A stretch of DNA of 64,000 nt from Charina bottae (GCA_023362775.1 JALMGJ010000003.1:51202416-51266415), one strand, 5' to 3'. Numbered from the stretch's first letter, positions 12,114 to 23,744 are shown. Notes: a model not told the origin generated them from the letters alone. Numbers and translations: made by a program.

Positions 12114-13088
12114 TTACTCTTGGGGAATTGAAGGAGACAGAAATCAACTTTGGGGGTACATGTATCCATAGATTGGCTACCTCGCCTCTAAATGATTGGT
12201 GACATATTATATATGAAATTATATTTTATTATATAATTGGAACTGATGAATTTTCCATCATTGCTGTTGGATTTTATGCCAATCATGTTAATGAAATTAT
12301 ATCTGCCCTAATATTATTGTTATGTTTTACTTAACTTTAATGATTCTTAAAAATGCAGTCTCTTACACTTGAGAACTTGATGAGTTTGAAGGTTTTACAA
12401 ATCAAACCAATATCATTCTGTTAGTTCTATGTTGTTTTTCCCAGAAGTTTTGATAACCTCATACATTCTACTCATTTTCATAACTCCGAGGAGGCAGCAA
12501 TATAAAAAATGAGTCTAAAAATATATATTCTTAAGTAGGTCACCCAACATCATTTGAGGTACACGAAGTTCAGCTGCCTTCCCACTTCCCACAAAACTTT
12601 GAAAATATTTCACATAGCAGATGGGAAAATTGAATAAAAATTATGTACTCATCTTTAATTAGTTCGAATGTAATTATATTTAAATTTAAATCACGTTTAG
12701 GGAATTTTTTTTCTGGCTCCATCAACTTCTTGAAGTAAGCTCTCCCCTCTATCCCAGCATGACACTCAAAAACCAAGTGCAGCCCTTAACCCGCAAAGCA
12801 CTGCTCGCCCTGTGTGTGGTTTCTGGGTCACTGGATATGTGGATCTATGATGGATAACATTGTGTGCAATTTTGAACTGAGTTGCAGATATGAGAGATGC
12901 ATTCCCCTGGTTCCTTTGCTCAAATACCATGTCATCTGTCCTCTTTGTGACAACCATATCTTCGGGCAGGACCGAAATTGTTTCCTTTGCCATCTGCACT
13001 AAGAATCCTTTCAATTACATCTCAGTGGTCTTTTCATGGGTCTGTAAGTTGCCTTGGAAGTACCTCTAACTCCACTTTTTTTTTTTAG

Positions 13089-13157
13089 GGTCTCGCTGTG
13101 AATGTATTTGCCCCCTAGGACATGAGGGTACTGCCTGTGAAAGAACACAAAGAACAA
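13089..13157 (+). CDS. C8A: Complement C8 alpha, second half of EGF-like module
   Basis: A 69-bp exon, T-rich acceptor ending ttttag, donor ACA A|GTAAGA, phase 1 at both ends. The peptide 'SRCECICPLGHEGTACERTQ' completes the EGF-like module with its last cysteines. The joins on both sides are exact: G|GG gives Gly, and A|AT gives Asn at the next exon. Confidence 0.93.
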
Positions 13158-13749
13158 GTAAGAGAAAGCAGAGTGACACTCCCCACCCTCCACCCAATTT
13201 ATTATTTATTTTCAAAGCAAATTAACTATGGACTGCTTTGTTGCAGTGCTGCCCATTCTACTTGTGTTGCACTTATTGTGTTTTGTGTGGCACATATGGT
13301 TTTATTATAACCATGTAATCCCCAAGTGGGTACCAAATGGGATTAAAACCCATTGAAATCGTTTCATGTGGAAAGCATTAACACATGAACATCATCACAT
13401 GACGAAGTGTTAAAATGTTTGCCAGAGCAAATCCTCATTCTGGATACTTGTATGGGGTTAAAAGATTGGGATCTGGTTCTGTGTCCTTCCCTTTTCATGC
13501 TATCCATCATTCTTTGCCCTGTGCTATGTAAACCATTTCAAGTGATGCTTTGCCAAGTGTGTTGGTATAGCAAAGTGTGCCTTCTCAAAACTTTGAGGCA
13601 AAGCTACTTAGAAATCTTCCTCTATTTTCTGTACATCCATGTGTGTGCACAATCACTGAAAAAATGGCTCCAACAGAATGTTTGGCCTTCCTGTTTGTCC
13701 CACCATTGAAAATATGAAGTCACAGACTGAGTTTACTAATTGATATTTG

Positions 13750-14008
13750 GACAGATAGATGATAGATTGATAGATATAGATGATATAGATATAGATGATA
13801 TAGATATAGATTATATGTAGAGGTAGAGGTAGAGATGATAGAGATAGTTAGAGAGGTAGAGATAGATAGAGAGGTAGAGGTAGAGGTAGATAGAGAGATA
13901 GAGGTAGAGAGAGATGTAGAGGTAGAGGTGGAGAGGGAGAGGGAGAGGGAGAGGGAGATAGGGAGAGGGAGAGGGAGAGATAGAGATGATAGAGATAGAG
14001 ATAGATAA
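13750..14008. repeat. GATA/GGTAGA/GGGAGA purine-rich satellite
   Basis: Runs of GATAGA, then GAGGTAGA, then GGGAGA on the plus strand, with almost no pyrimidine except T. It lies about 415 bp before the last C8A exon. Long open stretches on the minus strand here (Ser/Leu/Tyr-rich) are artefacts of the repeat. Confidence 0.9.
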
Positions 14009-14424
14009 TTCTTCATTCAACAAAGGCATTGGGATTGCTTGAAACCACTGGCTTCCCTTGCATTGAGACACTGCATCTACCATCTTGCCAATTTTGACTC
14101 ACCCTGTGGATGCCACTGCTTAAACCCTTTCCACTTGTTCTAGAATTACAGAAGGAGGTGATAATCTCACCCTTGTTTATTTCAATTAAGGCAAGACACT
14201 CTTAATAACATGAGTGGCAATATTACAAAAATTCTGGGTATATTTTTCCTCATTTTAGGAATTATTCTGCTGTAGCTTATATGAAAAATTATACATGTAT
14301 GATTATGGTTACATTTATTAATCTGTATAAACCAAAATGGAATTGCGAAAATTAGGATTGACATTGCCTTATTGTTTGACCTCATAACATCACTATAATT
14401 TTATTTCTCCTTTTCTCCCCCCAG

Positions 14425-14570
14425 ATGTTCCAATAGATGGAAACTGGAGCTGCTGGTCCAGCTGGGCTGCAGGTAGTGGACAACAACAGTCTAGAAGCCG
14501 GGAATGTAACAATCCAGCACCCCAAAATGGTGGTAGTCCTTGTCCAGGGCCAAGTAGTGAAAGTACTTAA
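14425..14570 (+). CDS. C8A: Complement C8 alpha, terminal exon with TSP1 module
   Basis: Acceptor ctccccccag, stop TAA at 14568-14570; 47 codons plus stop. The peptide runs 'NVPIDGNWSCWSSWAAGSG', then an Arg/Ser/Gln stretch to 'REC', 'NNPAPQNGG', 'SPCPGPSSEST' and stop. This is the C-terminal thrombospondin type 1 module. Two cysteines of the family pattern are missing: that after 'WSSW' (here A-A-G) and the last one, normally two residues or so after 'ET'/'ES'. In TSP1 modules these two form one disulfide. A single-base change downstream would reopen the frame, so a recent stop is possible. Confidence 0.92.
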
Positions 14571-15976
14571 TGATTGGTTTGAAAAGCTATTTGGAAGGGA
14601 AACATGCAGGTTACTGAGTTTTGTTCACAAATCCTAACATACAGTAAGCGAACTTTTGGATGATTTGTTAAATGTTAAAATAGCTTAGGCCCAATCTAGA
14701 AACTTTTTTCAGATGCGGAAATATACATATGTATGAGATACACATAAACTTTGCAGCCTACAGATCAGGTACCACATATTACCTTTTGGATAAAAAATGC
14801 AGACCATATAGGAAATATTTTAAATATATTTGATGCATGTTTATTATATCAATCATGAGAGAGCTTGAGGGTGCAAATATACCTTGTTATATTAAAGGTC
14901 ATCATCTGCCCTTCCAGCATTAAGAAATATTGACCTTTCTCAGATAGTTAAGTAAAGCAACCTCTAGCAAGAGCATGTTACTTATTTTTCTATCAATGTA
15001 AAAATATAGCTTTTCTAATAGTCACTGGAGGGTATTTCAAGATGCTGAGATACCTAGGATAAATGAAAGCTTAAATTTCAATCAAAGCAGCCTCATCAAA
15101 TGTGAAACTTGAAAGCAATGTGACAATATATCCGGTTTCCATTTAATGCCTCAAACATAACTGATTTAACCAATTAGATAGTGTTTTTTAAAAGAAAATA
15201 TGGATTGTGAACTTCTCTCAAATACCTCTGTGACCCTGTAGTTTCTTAGCTGTGTAATAATGATATGCTTATTCATTGGATGAGTTCTCCCAGCAAATTA
15301 CTTTTCAGATGTATATATTCACAATCATTTTGGAGCTCCATGTAAAAATGAAATGAAATTAATGAAATTCATAAAGATCATAGGAAAATGGTTTCAATTT
15401 GTGCAAAATAAAATATATTAAACATTGCCTTGCGCATTAAGTATATTGCATCTGGTGACTATTGTCAAAGGAGAGTAGAGATCCTGATAAGTACCTTAAA
15501 TGTTACAGTTATCAAGATTTACAGCTTCTTTTCTGCCAGCAAGAAAGAGAGAAATCATATCAGTCCTCTCCTCTTGTTGCCCTATTGTATAGCACTTGCA
15601 GAGGCCAGCAGATTTAGTCTCAAACAACAACGCATGGGTCAACAAGCAGAACAGATCATAAATGGAGCAGAACATGGCAGGAAGGCAGGGCCAAGGAGTA
15701 AGAGATAATCCAAATTTACTCCATAATCTAGAAAGTCCAGCAAAGCTTGAGCTAGTGTCTGTTTCTATGTGAAGGCTTTATGCACCAGTTCAAGAGTATC
15801 CACTTAGTTTGGCCAGTCTTCATTCAAAATGAACTAACTGGGGGTGGGGAGTATTCAGAAGTAGGATTTACAAACAAAGAAGACATCTTGCTTTCCTTGT
15901 AATCAAACTTAGGCTTTAAATCTTCAGGTTGCGTTCTTAAAGCCTGATGAGCTTTTAACACGGTATAGAGCTGTCT
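14571..15976 (+). other. C8A 3'UTR and downstream flank
   Basis: AT-rich sequence after the C8A stop. No repeat with clear ends or gene is recognised. The 3'UTR probably occupies the first part; its end is not certain. Confidence 0.5.
15407..15412 (+). terminator. C8A: Candidate C8A polyadenylation signal
   Basis: AATAAA in an AT-rich context about 840 bp after the stop codon. It is the first canonical hexamer I noted, and nothing else supports it. Confidence 0.25.
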
Positions 15977-16353
15977 CTATACGTTATATATATACAATAT
16001 ACAATATATATACATTAGGGGGCATGGTGGCTCAGCGGGTAAGACACCAGGCTTGTCGATCAGAAGATCGCAAGTTCGGAGGTTCGAGACCCTAGCCCCG
16101 TGTGATGGAGTGAGCTCCCGCACTAGCCCCAGCTCTTGCCAACCTAGCAATTTGAAAGCATGCAAATGCAAGTAGATGAATAGGTACCACTTCGGTGGGT
16201 AGGTAACAGCGTTCCGCGTGCATCATGCCGGCCACATGACCACGGAAGCGTCTTCGGACAGCACTGGCTCTTCAGCTAACAAACGGAGATGAGCACCAGC
16301 CCCTAGAGTCGGACACAACTGCACAAATGTGCAGGGGGAACCTTTACCTTTAC
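15977..16353 (+). mobile_element. Sauria-type SINE with AT-rich 5' extension
   Basis: Body starts near 16018 ('ggggcatggtggctcagcgg'); A box about 16027-16037, B box GGTTCGAGACC at 16081-16091, tail 'aacctttacctttac'. The 13-bp target duplication TATAGAGCTGTCT lies at 15964-15976 and 16354-16366, so about 41 bp of TA-rich sequence precedes the SINE head inside the insertion. Confidence 0.88.
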
Positions 16354-16723
16354 TATAGAGCTGTCTGTCTGGTGCTAATAAGGGGAACTTCGGGGCTGCT
16401 TTCTCTTGGTTAATGGGATGCAGGGGCAGGCGGGGGCTCTACATTTTCAGAGGTCTTTTTCAGAAGATTCATGCTATTTCTATAGCTGGTCAATTCAGCT
16501 GTTAAGAGATCACCCACATATTTTAGGCATTTCTATTCTAGCATTCAAAATATATAGAGATATATCCAAATATATATGGAGATAGAGGTATGGATGGGGA
16601 TTTAGCTTTTGCATTGCGATGCATACAATATAATCTCACAGCCTCCTTTGCACAGGAAATCGGTATGCAGATCTGAGTGCATATAGCCTTTTGTCAGATC
16701 TGTAGGGCCAATGCTATGATTCT

Positions 16724-17139
16724 TAGGCTGACCATATGTCCTGTTTTGAACAGGACAGTCCCTTTTTTAAGCATTTTTCAACTGTCCCATCGTTTTGATA
16801 AAAATCTCAATTTTTCCCCATTTTTTAAACCCGGCGGGAATGGCGCGGCGCTGCCGATTGGAGGCAGCCCAGAAGAGGAAGCCCTCCCGCCTATCAGCTC
16901 GTGGCAAAGGAGGGAGCAGGATTTGCAGGCGGGAGCCAATTGTGTGGACCAGGGGCAGGTTTTGCAGGCAGGAGCCAATCACGCGGACCTAGGGTGGGGT
17001 TTGCAGGCGGGAGCGGATTGCGCGAACCGGGGGGCAGGGACCCCTGTCTTTCTCATGAATATGGAATATTACATAAGACCCCATCCTGTTTTGCCATCCC
17101 AATGTCCCATTTTTGTCTCAAGGAAATATGGTCAGCCTA
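16724..17139. mobile_element. hAT-like non-autonomous transposon with internal tandem repeat
   Basis: Inverted ends TAGGCTGACCATAT / ATATGGTCAGCCTA, 416 bp. 8-bp target duplication atgattct at 16716-16723 and atgattcc at 17140-17147 (one mismatch). The centre holds about three to four GC-rich units of the type 'tttgcaggcgggagccaat', with CpG content far above the flanks. The open frames across it are by-products of the repeat. Confidence 0.8.
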
Positions 17140-17832
17140 ATGATTCCTTATCATCCAAATTGCCTTCTTTTTAGAGGAATGGGTTTCTGCTGCTAAAATA
17201 GTTCCATCTGGATTAGTCCCATCAAAACCAGTGGGATCAATGCAGTTAAATGCTTAGAAGGCATGTATTTAGGTTGGGTATATGCTAGCTCCTGATTTTT
17301 TAGACCAGATTGGCTGAAATGTGTGCAACACAATTGTACCAGCTTGCATTATATTTATTGCAGTATGGTACCATTCTTCTGCAAAAGCCTCATTTGGAAG
17401 CCGCAATGAACTGCATGTTTTAAACATTCCTAACATTCATTTGGGTCACTGATTTAAAAAAAAAACTGCAAAAGGCTCCATCTGTCATCATCCTTTGCAT
17501 TGTATTTTATTTCAGTGTGTCCGTTTATAATTTTTTTTTAATGGCATTGCTCATTTTTAACAGAGGTGCTCATTCCATCTGTTTCAAATGTTCAGGCGAG
17601 AATGTTGGTTCATTATGTAGCACAAATCAGATCCATTTCATGCGTGGGAGGGAATAGCAAATGTTAGAATAACCTTAAGTATTGCAATAAGGGATAAGAT
17701 TGTGGGGGATCACCATGGTCCTCGTGTATTCTTTTATGGCAATATCAATTGGTGGACAACCCCTCCCTCACCTTCTTTCTCTTTCTCTCTCTTATGCACA
17801 CATGCACATATAGGCATTCATTCTGTCCCTGT

Positions 17833-18002
17833 AATGGTATGTGGGAATGACCTTGGGAGACAGGGGAAGAGCCACAGCCAGGGAAATGGTTGGACAAGAG
17901 GCAGCTCAGCCTGCAAAAGGAATGTGGGCATGGCAAACGTCTCAGAAGGGACCCTCCCTAGTTTCTTGGGCTGTAAAGAAATGTACTTTCAGACTTGCAA
18001 GA
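17833..18002 (+). repeat. Left arm of an inverted repeat
   Basis: From 'ggtatgtgggaatgacctt' to 'tttcagacttgcaag'. The same sequence recurs inverted at 18766-18942 with many substitutions and a short insertion. The arms are separated by about 760 bp. Similar to two solo LTRs or repeat copies in opposite orientation; the family is not recognised. Confidence 0.7.
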
Positions 18003-18414
18003 CTGTTGTCAGCCTTGCGAGGTAGTCCAGACAAGAAGCACACCTAGGAGTACTAGCTCTATCTTTATTATAAGGTTACATTTGTTGGTGTGTGTGTTTC
18101 CTTGCACACGCATAGTATCAGAAAGCGTTTTGCTTTAAAGACCAATAAATGATGCCAGTCATTGTAGTAAATCAGTTGCAGTTGTATTAGTTACTCATTC
18201 AAACAGATACTATTTACAGTTCTCTTCCAGATCCCTGGAAGTGTTACAATTCTTTCATCACTCACCAGAAAATATAAGTAGCAGAAGCAAGCAGGCGTAG
18301 AAAACAGAAGCAGTAAGCAGTAAGCAGTAAGTAGTAAGCAGGGCGGGGCAGGGCAGGCAGGCGGGTTCTTTTATACTCTTCAACCTGGATCATGTGCTGC
18401 CTGACCCTTTAAAG

Positions 18415-18678
18415 CAGAGCTTTCCAAACTTTTCATGTTGGTGAAACACTTTTTAGACATGCATCATTTCGCGACACACTCTTACAGCAGGGCACAAGGC
18501 AGGCACTAGGACTTGTGCGGAATCCTGGCAGGGCAGGTTTGGAGGCAGGCAGGCACAAGGCAGGCACTAGGACCTGCACGGAATCCTGGCAGGGCTCGGA
18601 GGCAGCAGCAGCCGCGACACACCCAGACACTGCAGCCGACACACTAACGTGTCCCGGCACACAGTTTGGAAAGCTTTG
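18415..18678 (+). mobile_element. hAT-type MITE, family 1
   Basis: Ends CAGAGCTTTCCAAACTTTT and AGTTTGGAAAGCTTTG, 264 bp, perfect 8-bp target duplication CTTTAAAG at 18407-18414 and 18679-18686. Carries two units of the internal 'caaggcaggcactaggac' repeat. Confidence 0.9.
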
Positions 18679-18765
18679 CTTTAAAGTTTGCAGGTGCTAA
18701 ACTAACAAGGCTTGTGACTTACTCCTTGAAGAATAATACACCAACAACATTAACAGAATCTTGCA

Positions 18766-18942
18766 AGTCTGAAAGTACATCTCTCCTCCCTCATCTTTAG
18801 AGTCCAAGAAACTAGGGAGGGTCTCTTCTGAGATGTTTGCCACATCCCCATTACTTCTGCGGGCTAAGCTGCCTCTTATCCGACCGTTCCCCTGGCTGTG
18901 GCTCCTCCCTTTGTCTCCCAAGGTCATTCCTACATACCATTA
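18766..18942 (-). repeat. Right arm of the inverted repeat
   Basis: Reverse complement of 17833-18002, see there. It carries an extra 'gatgagggaggag' relative to the left arm. Confidence 0.7.
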
Positions 18943-19999
18943 TAGTCCCATACTCTCTATTCTCAAGTTCTTACCCAGAACACTTTCCTCTATATGATTT
19001 CCAGAGGACTATGGATGATAAGCATTAATTCTTCTTCTGTTCTGAATGTTCTTGGTTGTACCTCTCAGAGTGCCAGGAAAAATCATCAGCTTTTGATAAC
19101 AGACAGAAATTCAGCTAAGTCCTTTACTGGAAATGCCAGATCTGGTCACAGGATACATTCTTAGTTTATGATTTTGGAAACTTCAGCTGCTTCATAATGC
19201 TTTGCTGATAGGATCCACTCCTGATGATGACATGGAGACATGCAGTAATTTGTCACTGCTTCCTCTCTCTCTCTCTTTTTTTTTAGTTGAAGATCTGGCC
19301 TACAGCTCTGATACACATACTCAAGGAAACCTATTTTACTGCCAATTACACGTGTTCATATCTGAAGCAAAATGTCAATATACTTCCTTTCCTTTCAATG
19401 TTGTATCAACACATCCAAATGCTGTTCCTATGGAATCTGCTCCCAAACTGCCATTTTCCATGGATTTATTTTAGCGATACTTGTCTCTGCTTCCTTATTA
19501 GCTTTCCTCCATTTCAGAGCTGCTCATCACTTTTCAAGCAAAAACTGGAAGCTGCCCAGTTGGACAAGAGTAAAGTCTCTTATGTAAATTTCCCCATCTT
19601 TTCTAGTCATAAATATGAAGCAGGACTGCTAGGAACTCAGAGGTTCATTAAGTATCCATCAGTTGCATCTGATGTTTGAAACACACCCCACATCATAATG
19701 CTGAATGGCTCACTGAACTAAAATAAATCAGGATTCTTGACAGCAGGGCAGCCCTGGAGAGGTGGGTGGGAGGGAAGAAATAGAGCAAAGAAACTTCTCA
19801 AGGATCAGTAAAGCATTTATCTCATTAGACGTGGACTGTATAGGGGGAAAAACAGCCCAAAGGACAAGGATAACCAAAATGTTTTGCAGGGTTCCCCCCC
19901 CCCCCGCTTAACATTTGACAGTCTTTCTAGGGCCACAGAATTCTGCAGATTAATTGGTCAGACAAAATCAATTTTGAATTGTCCACAAATATGCCCTAG
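18943..19999. other. Intergenic, nothing recognised
   Basis: Ordinary AT-rich sequence with a CT microsatellite near 19265 and a C run near 19895. The open stretch at 19287-19679 has no family resemblance that I can see and lacks a splice or promoter context. Confidence 0.5.
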
Positions 20000-20013
20000 T
20001 TTACCCCATGTCA

Positions 20014-20350
20014 AGGGGCGTGGTGGCTCAGTGGGTAAGACGCCAGGCTTGTTGATCGGAAGATCTCAAGTTCGGAGGTTCGAATCCCTAGCCCCGCGTG
20101 ACGGAGTGAGCTCCCGCACTAGCTCCAGCTCCTGCCAACCTAGCAGTTCGAAAGCATGCAAATGCAAGTAGATAAATAGGTACCACTTCGGTGGGTAGGT
20201 AACAGCGTTCTGCGCATGTCATGCCGGCCACATGACCGTGGAAGCGTCTTCAGACAACGCTGGCTCTTCGGCTAACAAACGGAGATGAGCACCGGCCCCT
20301 AGAGTCGGACACGACTACACAAATGTGCGGGGGGAACCTTTACCTTTACC
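20014..20350 (+). mobile_element. Complete Sauria-type SINE
   Basis: Begins 'aggggcgtggtggctcagtg', B box GGTTCGAATCC at 20078-20088, 'gtcggacacgactacacaaa' and a CCTTTA tail. Perfect 14-bp target duplication TTTACCCCATGTCA at 20000-20013 and 20351-20364. The best preserved SINE here. Confidence 0.95.
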
Positions 20351-20364
20351 TTTACCCCATGTCA

Positions 20365-21460
20365 GTTTGGCAAACAGCAAGAAAAAATGGCAGATATTAT
20401 GTAAAATTTATGCTTGTTCGTTTCTCTCAAAGAGCCATCAGCACATATTTATTTGGTATCAGTATATACAGATGTGATTAGAGCAATTTTTTTAGCAGTA
20501 TAACCAGGAGCATGGACAGGGAGGGTCAAGAAAGTCAAGGTGGCAGTTGCAAACCAGACAGCTTGCACCTTGCCTTACAGTTGCACGTAAAAAAGGGAGG
20601 GTTTTTTGAGAGAGCATTTGTGGGTCCCGTCTTGATTTTGTTGACCCTTTTCTGTGGATGCCACAAGTACAACATGGAACCTATTAGCCATCCCAAAGCT
20701 AGGATTTTCTTGATGTTTGGGTTTGGGAGGCTGTTGTGGTGCTGTTTCTTCATAGCCCTGCTCCCAGCTTCTGAACTTCAGGTCCTTTAAAGGAAATACC
20801 AGCTTGACAGTCTTCCAGCTTCTCTGTAGGAGCCCAGACAAAAAGGAGCAATCTTGAAACTGACAGATTTTTTTTTTAGCTTTCCCCTTCTTTTCTCTTG
20901 AGCAAGCTTTTAAAGCTCCTGACAACTCCCCACCACCATCTTTGTCTTTCTCTTTTCTCTGGAATGCTGGGAGGAAGAAGGTGAGGAGAAAAAAAGTGGG
21001 TGGGGGGCTGCTGGAGTAGAAACTTCAGCAGCTCAGGACCCCACCCCCACCCCTGTTTTCAGCATTTAACGTTTGCAGAAGTGAAGACAATGCTGGTTCA
21101 TCTTCAAGAGTCGGGGTAATAAAAATGGCGATTGTGTTGTTAATAGCTTGAAATATAGTTTACAGAAATCATCACCATTCCATTAGGGCTATCTGATCTG
21201 AGTTTCAAAACTGGATATGATCAGTAGATGGCAGCCATGAGATACAGAAAATCTTAACTCTTTGCTATCACATAGAGTAGCTATCACATAGTGGTCACAC
21301 ACATTTTTGCAGCCTAGATCAGATAGCGCTAGGATTCACTATTCAATAATACCCATGGAGTTGTAGTCCCAGGTATTTAATCACATTTAGTCCCACTGAT
21401 CATATGGAGTGATATCCTTTGGAGCCAAACCATGGCCTAATGCATATTTTACCTATGGGT
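20365..21460. other. Intergenic, nothing recognised
   Basis: No repeat ends, exons or RNA genes recognised. Contains short poly-T and CCCCACCC runs near 20865 and 21040. Confidence 0.5.
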
Positions 21461-21550
21461 CATACATACATACATACATACATACATACATACATACATA
21501 CATACATACATACATACATTTATTTATTTATTTATTTATTTATTTATTAA
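21461..21550. repeat. (CATA)n (TTTA)n microsatellite
   Basis: About fourteen CATA units followed by about eight TTTA units. The TTTA part is the reverse complement of the LINE tail that follows. Confidence 0.95.
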
Positions 21551-22085
21551 ATTTCTATGACCGCCCATCTCCCCCTCAAGGAGGGACTCTGGGCGGTTCA
21601 CAGCCACAATAACACCATTAAAATACAATAAAAACACAATAAAAATATAGATACAATAAATACAATAAAAAACAAGTGGCAGGTGGTTCATATAGTGAAG
21701 CTAAACATATTTAATATATTTGAGACGGCTCTAAGAAATCAGCCATCCCCAAGCGTGACCACTTTCCCTCTTGCCCCAGGCGAGATCACAGAGCCAAGTT
21801 TTTAATTTTTTCCTGAAGTCCAGGAGTGAAGGGGCCTGTCTTATCTCTGGGGGGAGGATGTTCCATAGGGCAGGTGCTGCTGCAGAGAAGGCTTGCCTCC
21901 GGGACCCTGCTGGATGGAATTCTTTCATAGAGGGGGTCCACAGCATGCCCTCTCTGCAAGATCGGGTGGGACGGGATGATGTAATGGGGATGAGGCAGTC
22001 CCTCTGATAACCTGGGCCCATGCAATGTAGGGCTTTAAAGGTAATAACCAACACCTTGAATTGGACCCGGAAGCAAACTGGCACC
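21551..22085 (-). mobile_element. L2/CR1-like LINE, 5'-truncated
   Basis: Minus-strand copy of the family seen at 62000-63072. The tail 'ggcggtcatagaaattt' lies at the low end; 'CFRVQFKVLVITFKALHCMGPGY' and 'APALWNILPPE' are read on the minus strand within 21731-22147. The reading frame is still open to 'LKTWLCDLAWG'. It ends abruptly near 22085 on the 5' side. Confidence 0.85.
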
Positions 22086-22685
22086 GTATGCAAATTTTTC
22101 AGGCTCACAGTATAAATATACTGATACAGTCCAGCTATAATTGGCACATATATGTCATATATTCTAACATCAAGGAGTCTCTATTTCCCTTCCAATGTTT
22201 ATATAAAACTTCACACTATTACCTTTACCTCTTTCTTGCACATAAATGAATCTTTCTCTTCCATATTTTAAACCCCATCCTCTAGCTCGGCAAAATGTGG
22301 GTGTCCAGGGGCTCCCTTAACATGTATGGGGAGGGAGTGGGCTGTAGCTTAGGTCATATTATGCATATGAGCAAAGGCTGATTTCTTTCTTTCTTTTTAG
22401 GTGGAGGAAACTGTGGGGTGCTTCCTTGTTTCGTTTATAAATCATGATAGATCTACAGTATCTTAGGGCTCCTGAACTTTTGCTCCTGAGTTTGCTCCAC
22501 TAGAAGTAGCCTGGACTTTGCAGACCAGATCGGATACGCCTACCCCTGCTTGCAAATGGCAGGAAATGGTGGCTCTGATTTGGGGCACGTGATCTGAGAA
22601 GGCCCTCCATCGACTTCAAAGAAAGAGATTTGTTGAGGCTTCAGGTTGCCCACTCCTGCTCTAACCTGTGGTAGGGCAATGTAGA

Positions 22686-22760
22686 TGCCCATGGTGGCTG
22701 GGGAATTCTGGGAGTTGAGGTCCACATGTCCTAAAGTTGCCGAGTTTGAGAAACACTGGC
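22686..22760 (-). mobile_element. Half copy of palindromic hAT MITE, family 2
   Basis: 'tggctggggaattctgggag' to 'gagtttgagaaacactggcc' is one arm of the family 2 MITE (see 29667-29800). Confidence 0.75.
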
Positions 22761-23299
22761 CGGCAGCTGGAATTGAAAACAGAGTGACTGTTCTTGCAAT
22801 TCAGTTAAGCATTCCAGCTCTTTTGCTAAGAGCATCTACAAGAAGAGGTCCAATGCCCAGACATATTTCTAACGCACAGCCCAAGCTCCTGGGGATCTCT
22901 ACCAATTTTTTTCAGTGAAAATGTGACTAATTGATTTATTTATGTGCACACTGTTGCCTGACTAGAAGGAGATCCCAAAAACCAAGCAGATGAAGTACCC
23001 AGGGTGAGAGAAAGAGAAGGGTTTTCTTTTTTTACTTCAACCATTTTGCAGCAACCCTTTTGTGCTGTTATCTTGAGTCTGCACCTTGAAAATCGAAGAT
23101 GCTGGGCTACTTTCCATTATCCAGATCTCCTGCTTTTGCTAATCAAGCTGTTGCTTCCTATCCATACAAATATCTGCATCTGATACCTTTCTAGCATTGC
23201 ATTTTAACCAAGGCACCACCCATCCATTACATGAGCCAAGAAAGTAGTAAGGTCCTCCAGGCCATATTCATTGCAGAGAAAGCAAGAAAGCATTGTAGG

Positions 23300-23725
23300 T
23301 ATGTTTGTTTGTTTATTTTCTGTCCCGCCTTTATTATTATTTTTATAAAAAACTCAAGGCGGCAAACATACCTATTACTCCTTCCTCCTCCTCTTTTCCC
23401 CACAACCACCACCCTGTGAGGTGAGTTGGGCTGAGAGAGAGTGACTGGCCCAAGGTCACCCAGCCGGCTTTCATGCCTAAGGCGGGACTAGAACTCTCAG
23501 TCTCCTGGTTTCCTATTGTCTCCTTCCCAGGGCTGAGAGAGAGTGACTGGCCCAAGGTCACCCAGCTGGCTTTCATGCCTCAGGTGGGACTAGAACTCTC
23601 TGTCTCCTGGTTTGCTATTGGCTCCTTCCCAGGGCTGAGAGAGAGTGACTGGCCCAAGGTCACCCAGCCGGCTTTCATGCCTCAGGCGGGACTGGAACTC
23701 TCAGTCTCCTGGTTTCTAGCCCATT
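23300..23725 (-). mobile_element. MIR-like tRNA SINE with internal triplication
   Basis: On the minus strand it begins with a tRNA-like head ('tctagtggttaaggcaatgg'), then the core 'gggtgaccttgggccagtca', and ends in a LINE-type tail ('gccttgagttttttataaaa', then 'aataaaggcggga'). A unit of 102 bp is present three times, starting at 23431, 23533 and 23635, instead of once. Since 102 is divisible by three, an 88-codon open frame with a 34-residue repeat appears on the plus strand; this is not a gene. Confidence 0.8.
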
Positions 23726-23744
23726 GCCTTAACCACTAGACATC

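Larger units (their letters stand above)
727..14424 (+). other. C8A: C8A introns: what the long gaps hold
   Basis: Introns lie between the eight C8A exons. Apart from the repeats listed separately, I see no gene or conserved element in 727-1489, 1623-2572, 3313-3737, 3979-6067, 6749-7512, 7677-9799 (an L2-like tail on the minus strand near 9450-9490 is possible), 10396-11238, 11309-12003, 12114-13088 and 13158-13749. Open stretches there are short, lack splice or family support and are taken as chance. Confidence 0.6.

Noticed and set aside
13720..14083. Open frames of 90-98 codons rich in Ser, Leu and Tyr on the minus strand
   Set aside because: They are translations of the purine-rich satellite; no start context or family.
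16677..17174. 165-codon frame
   Set aside because: It covers the hAT-like element with repeats; the frame ends do not fit any gene.
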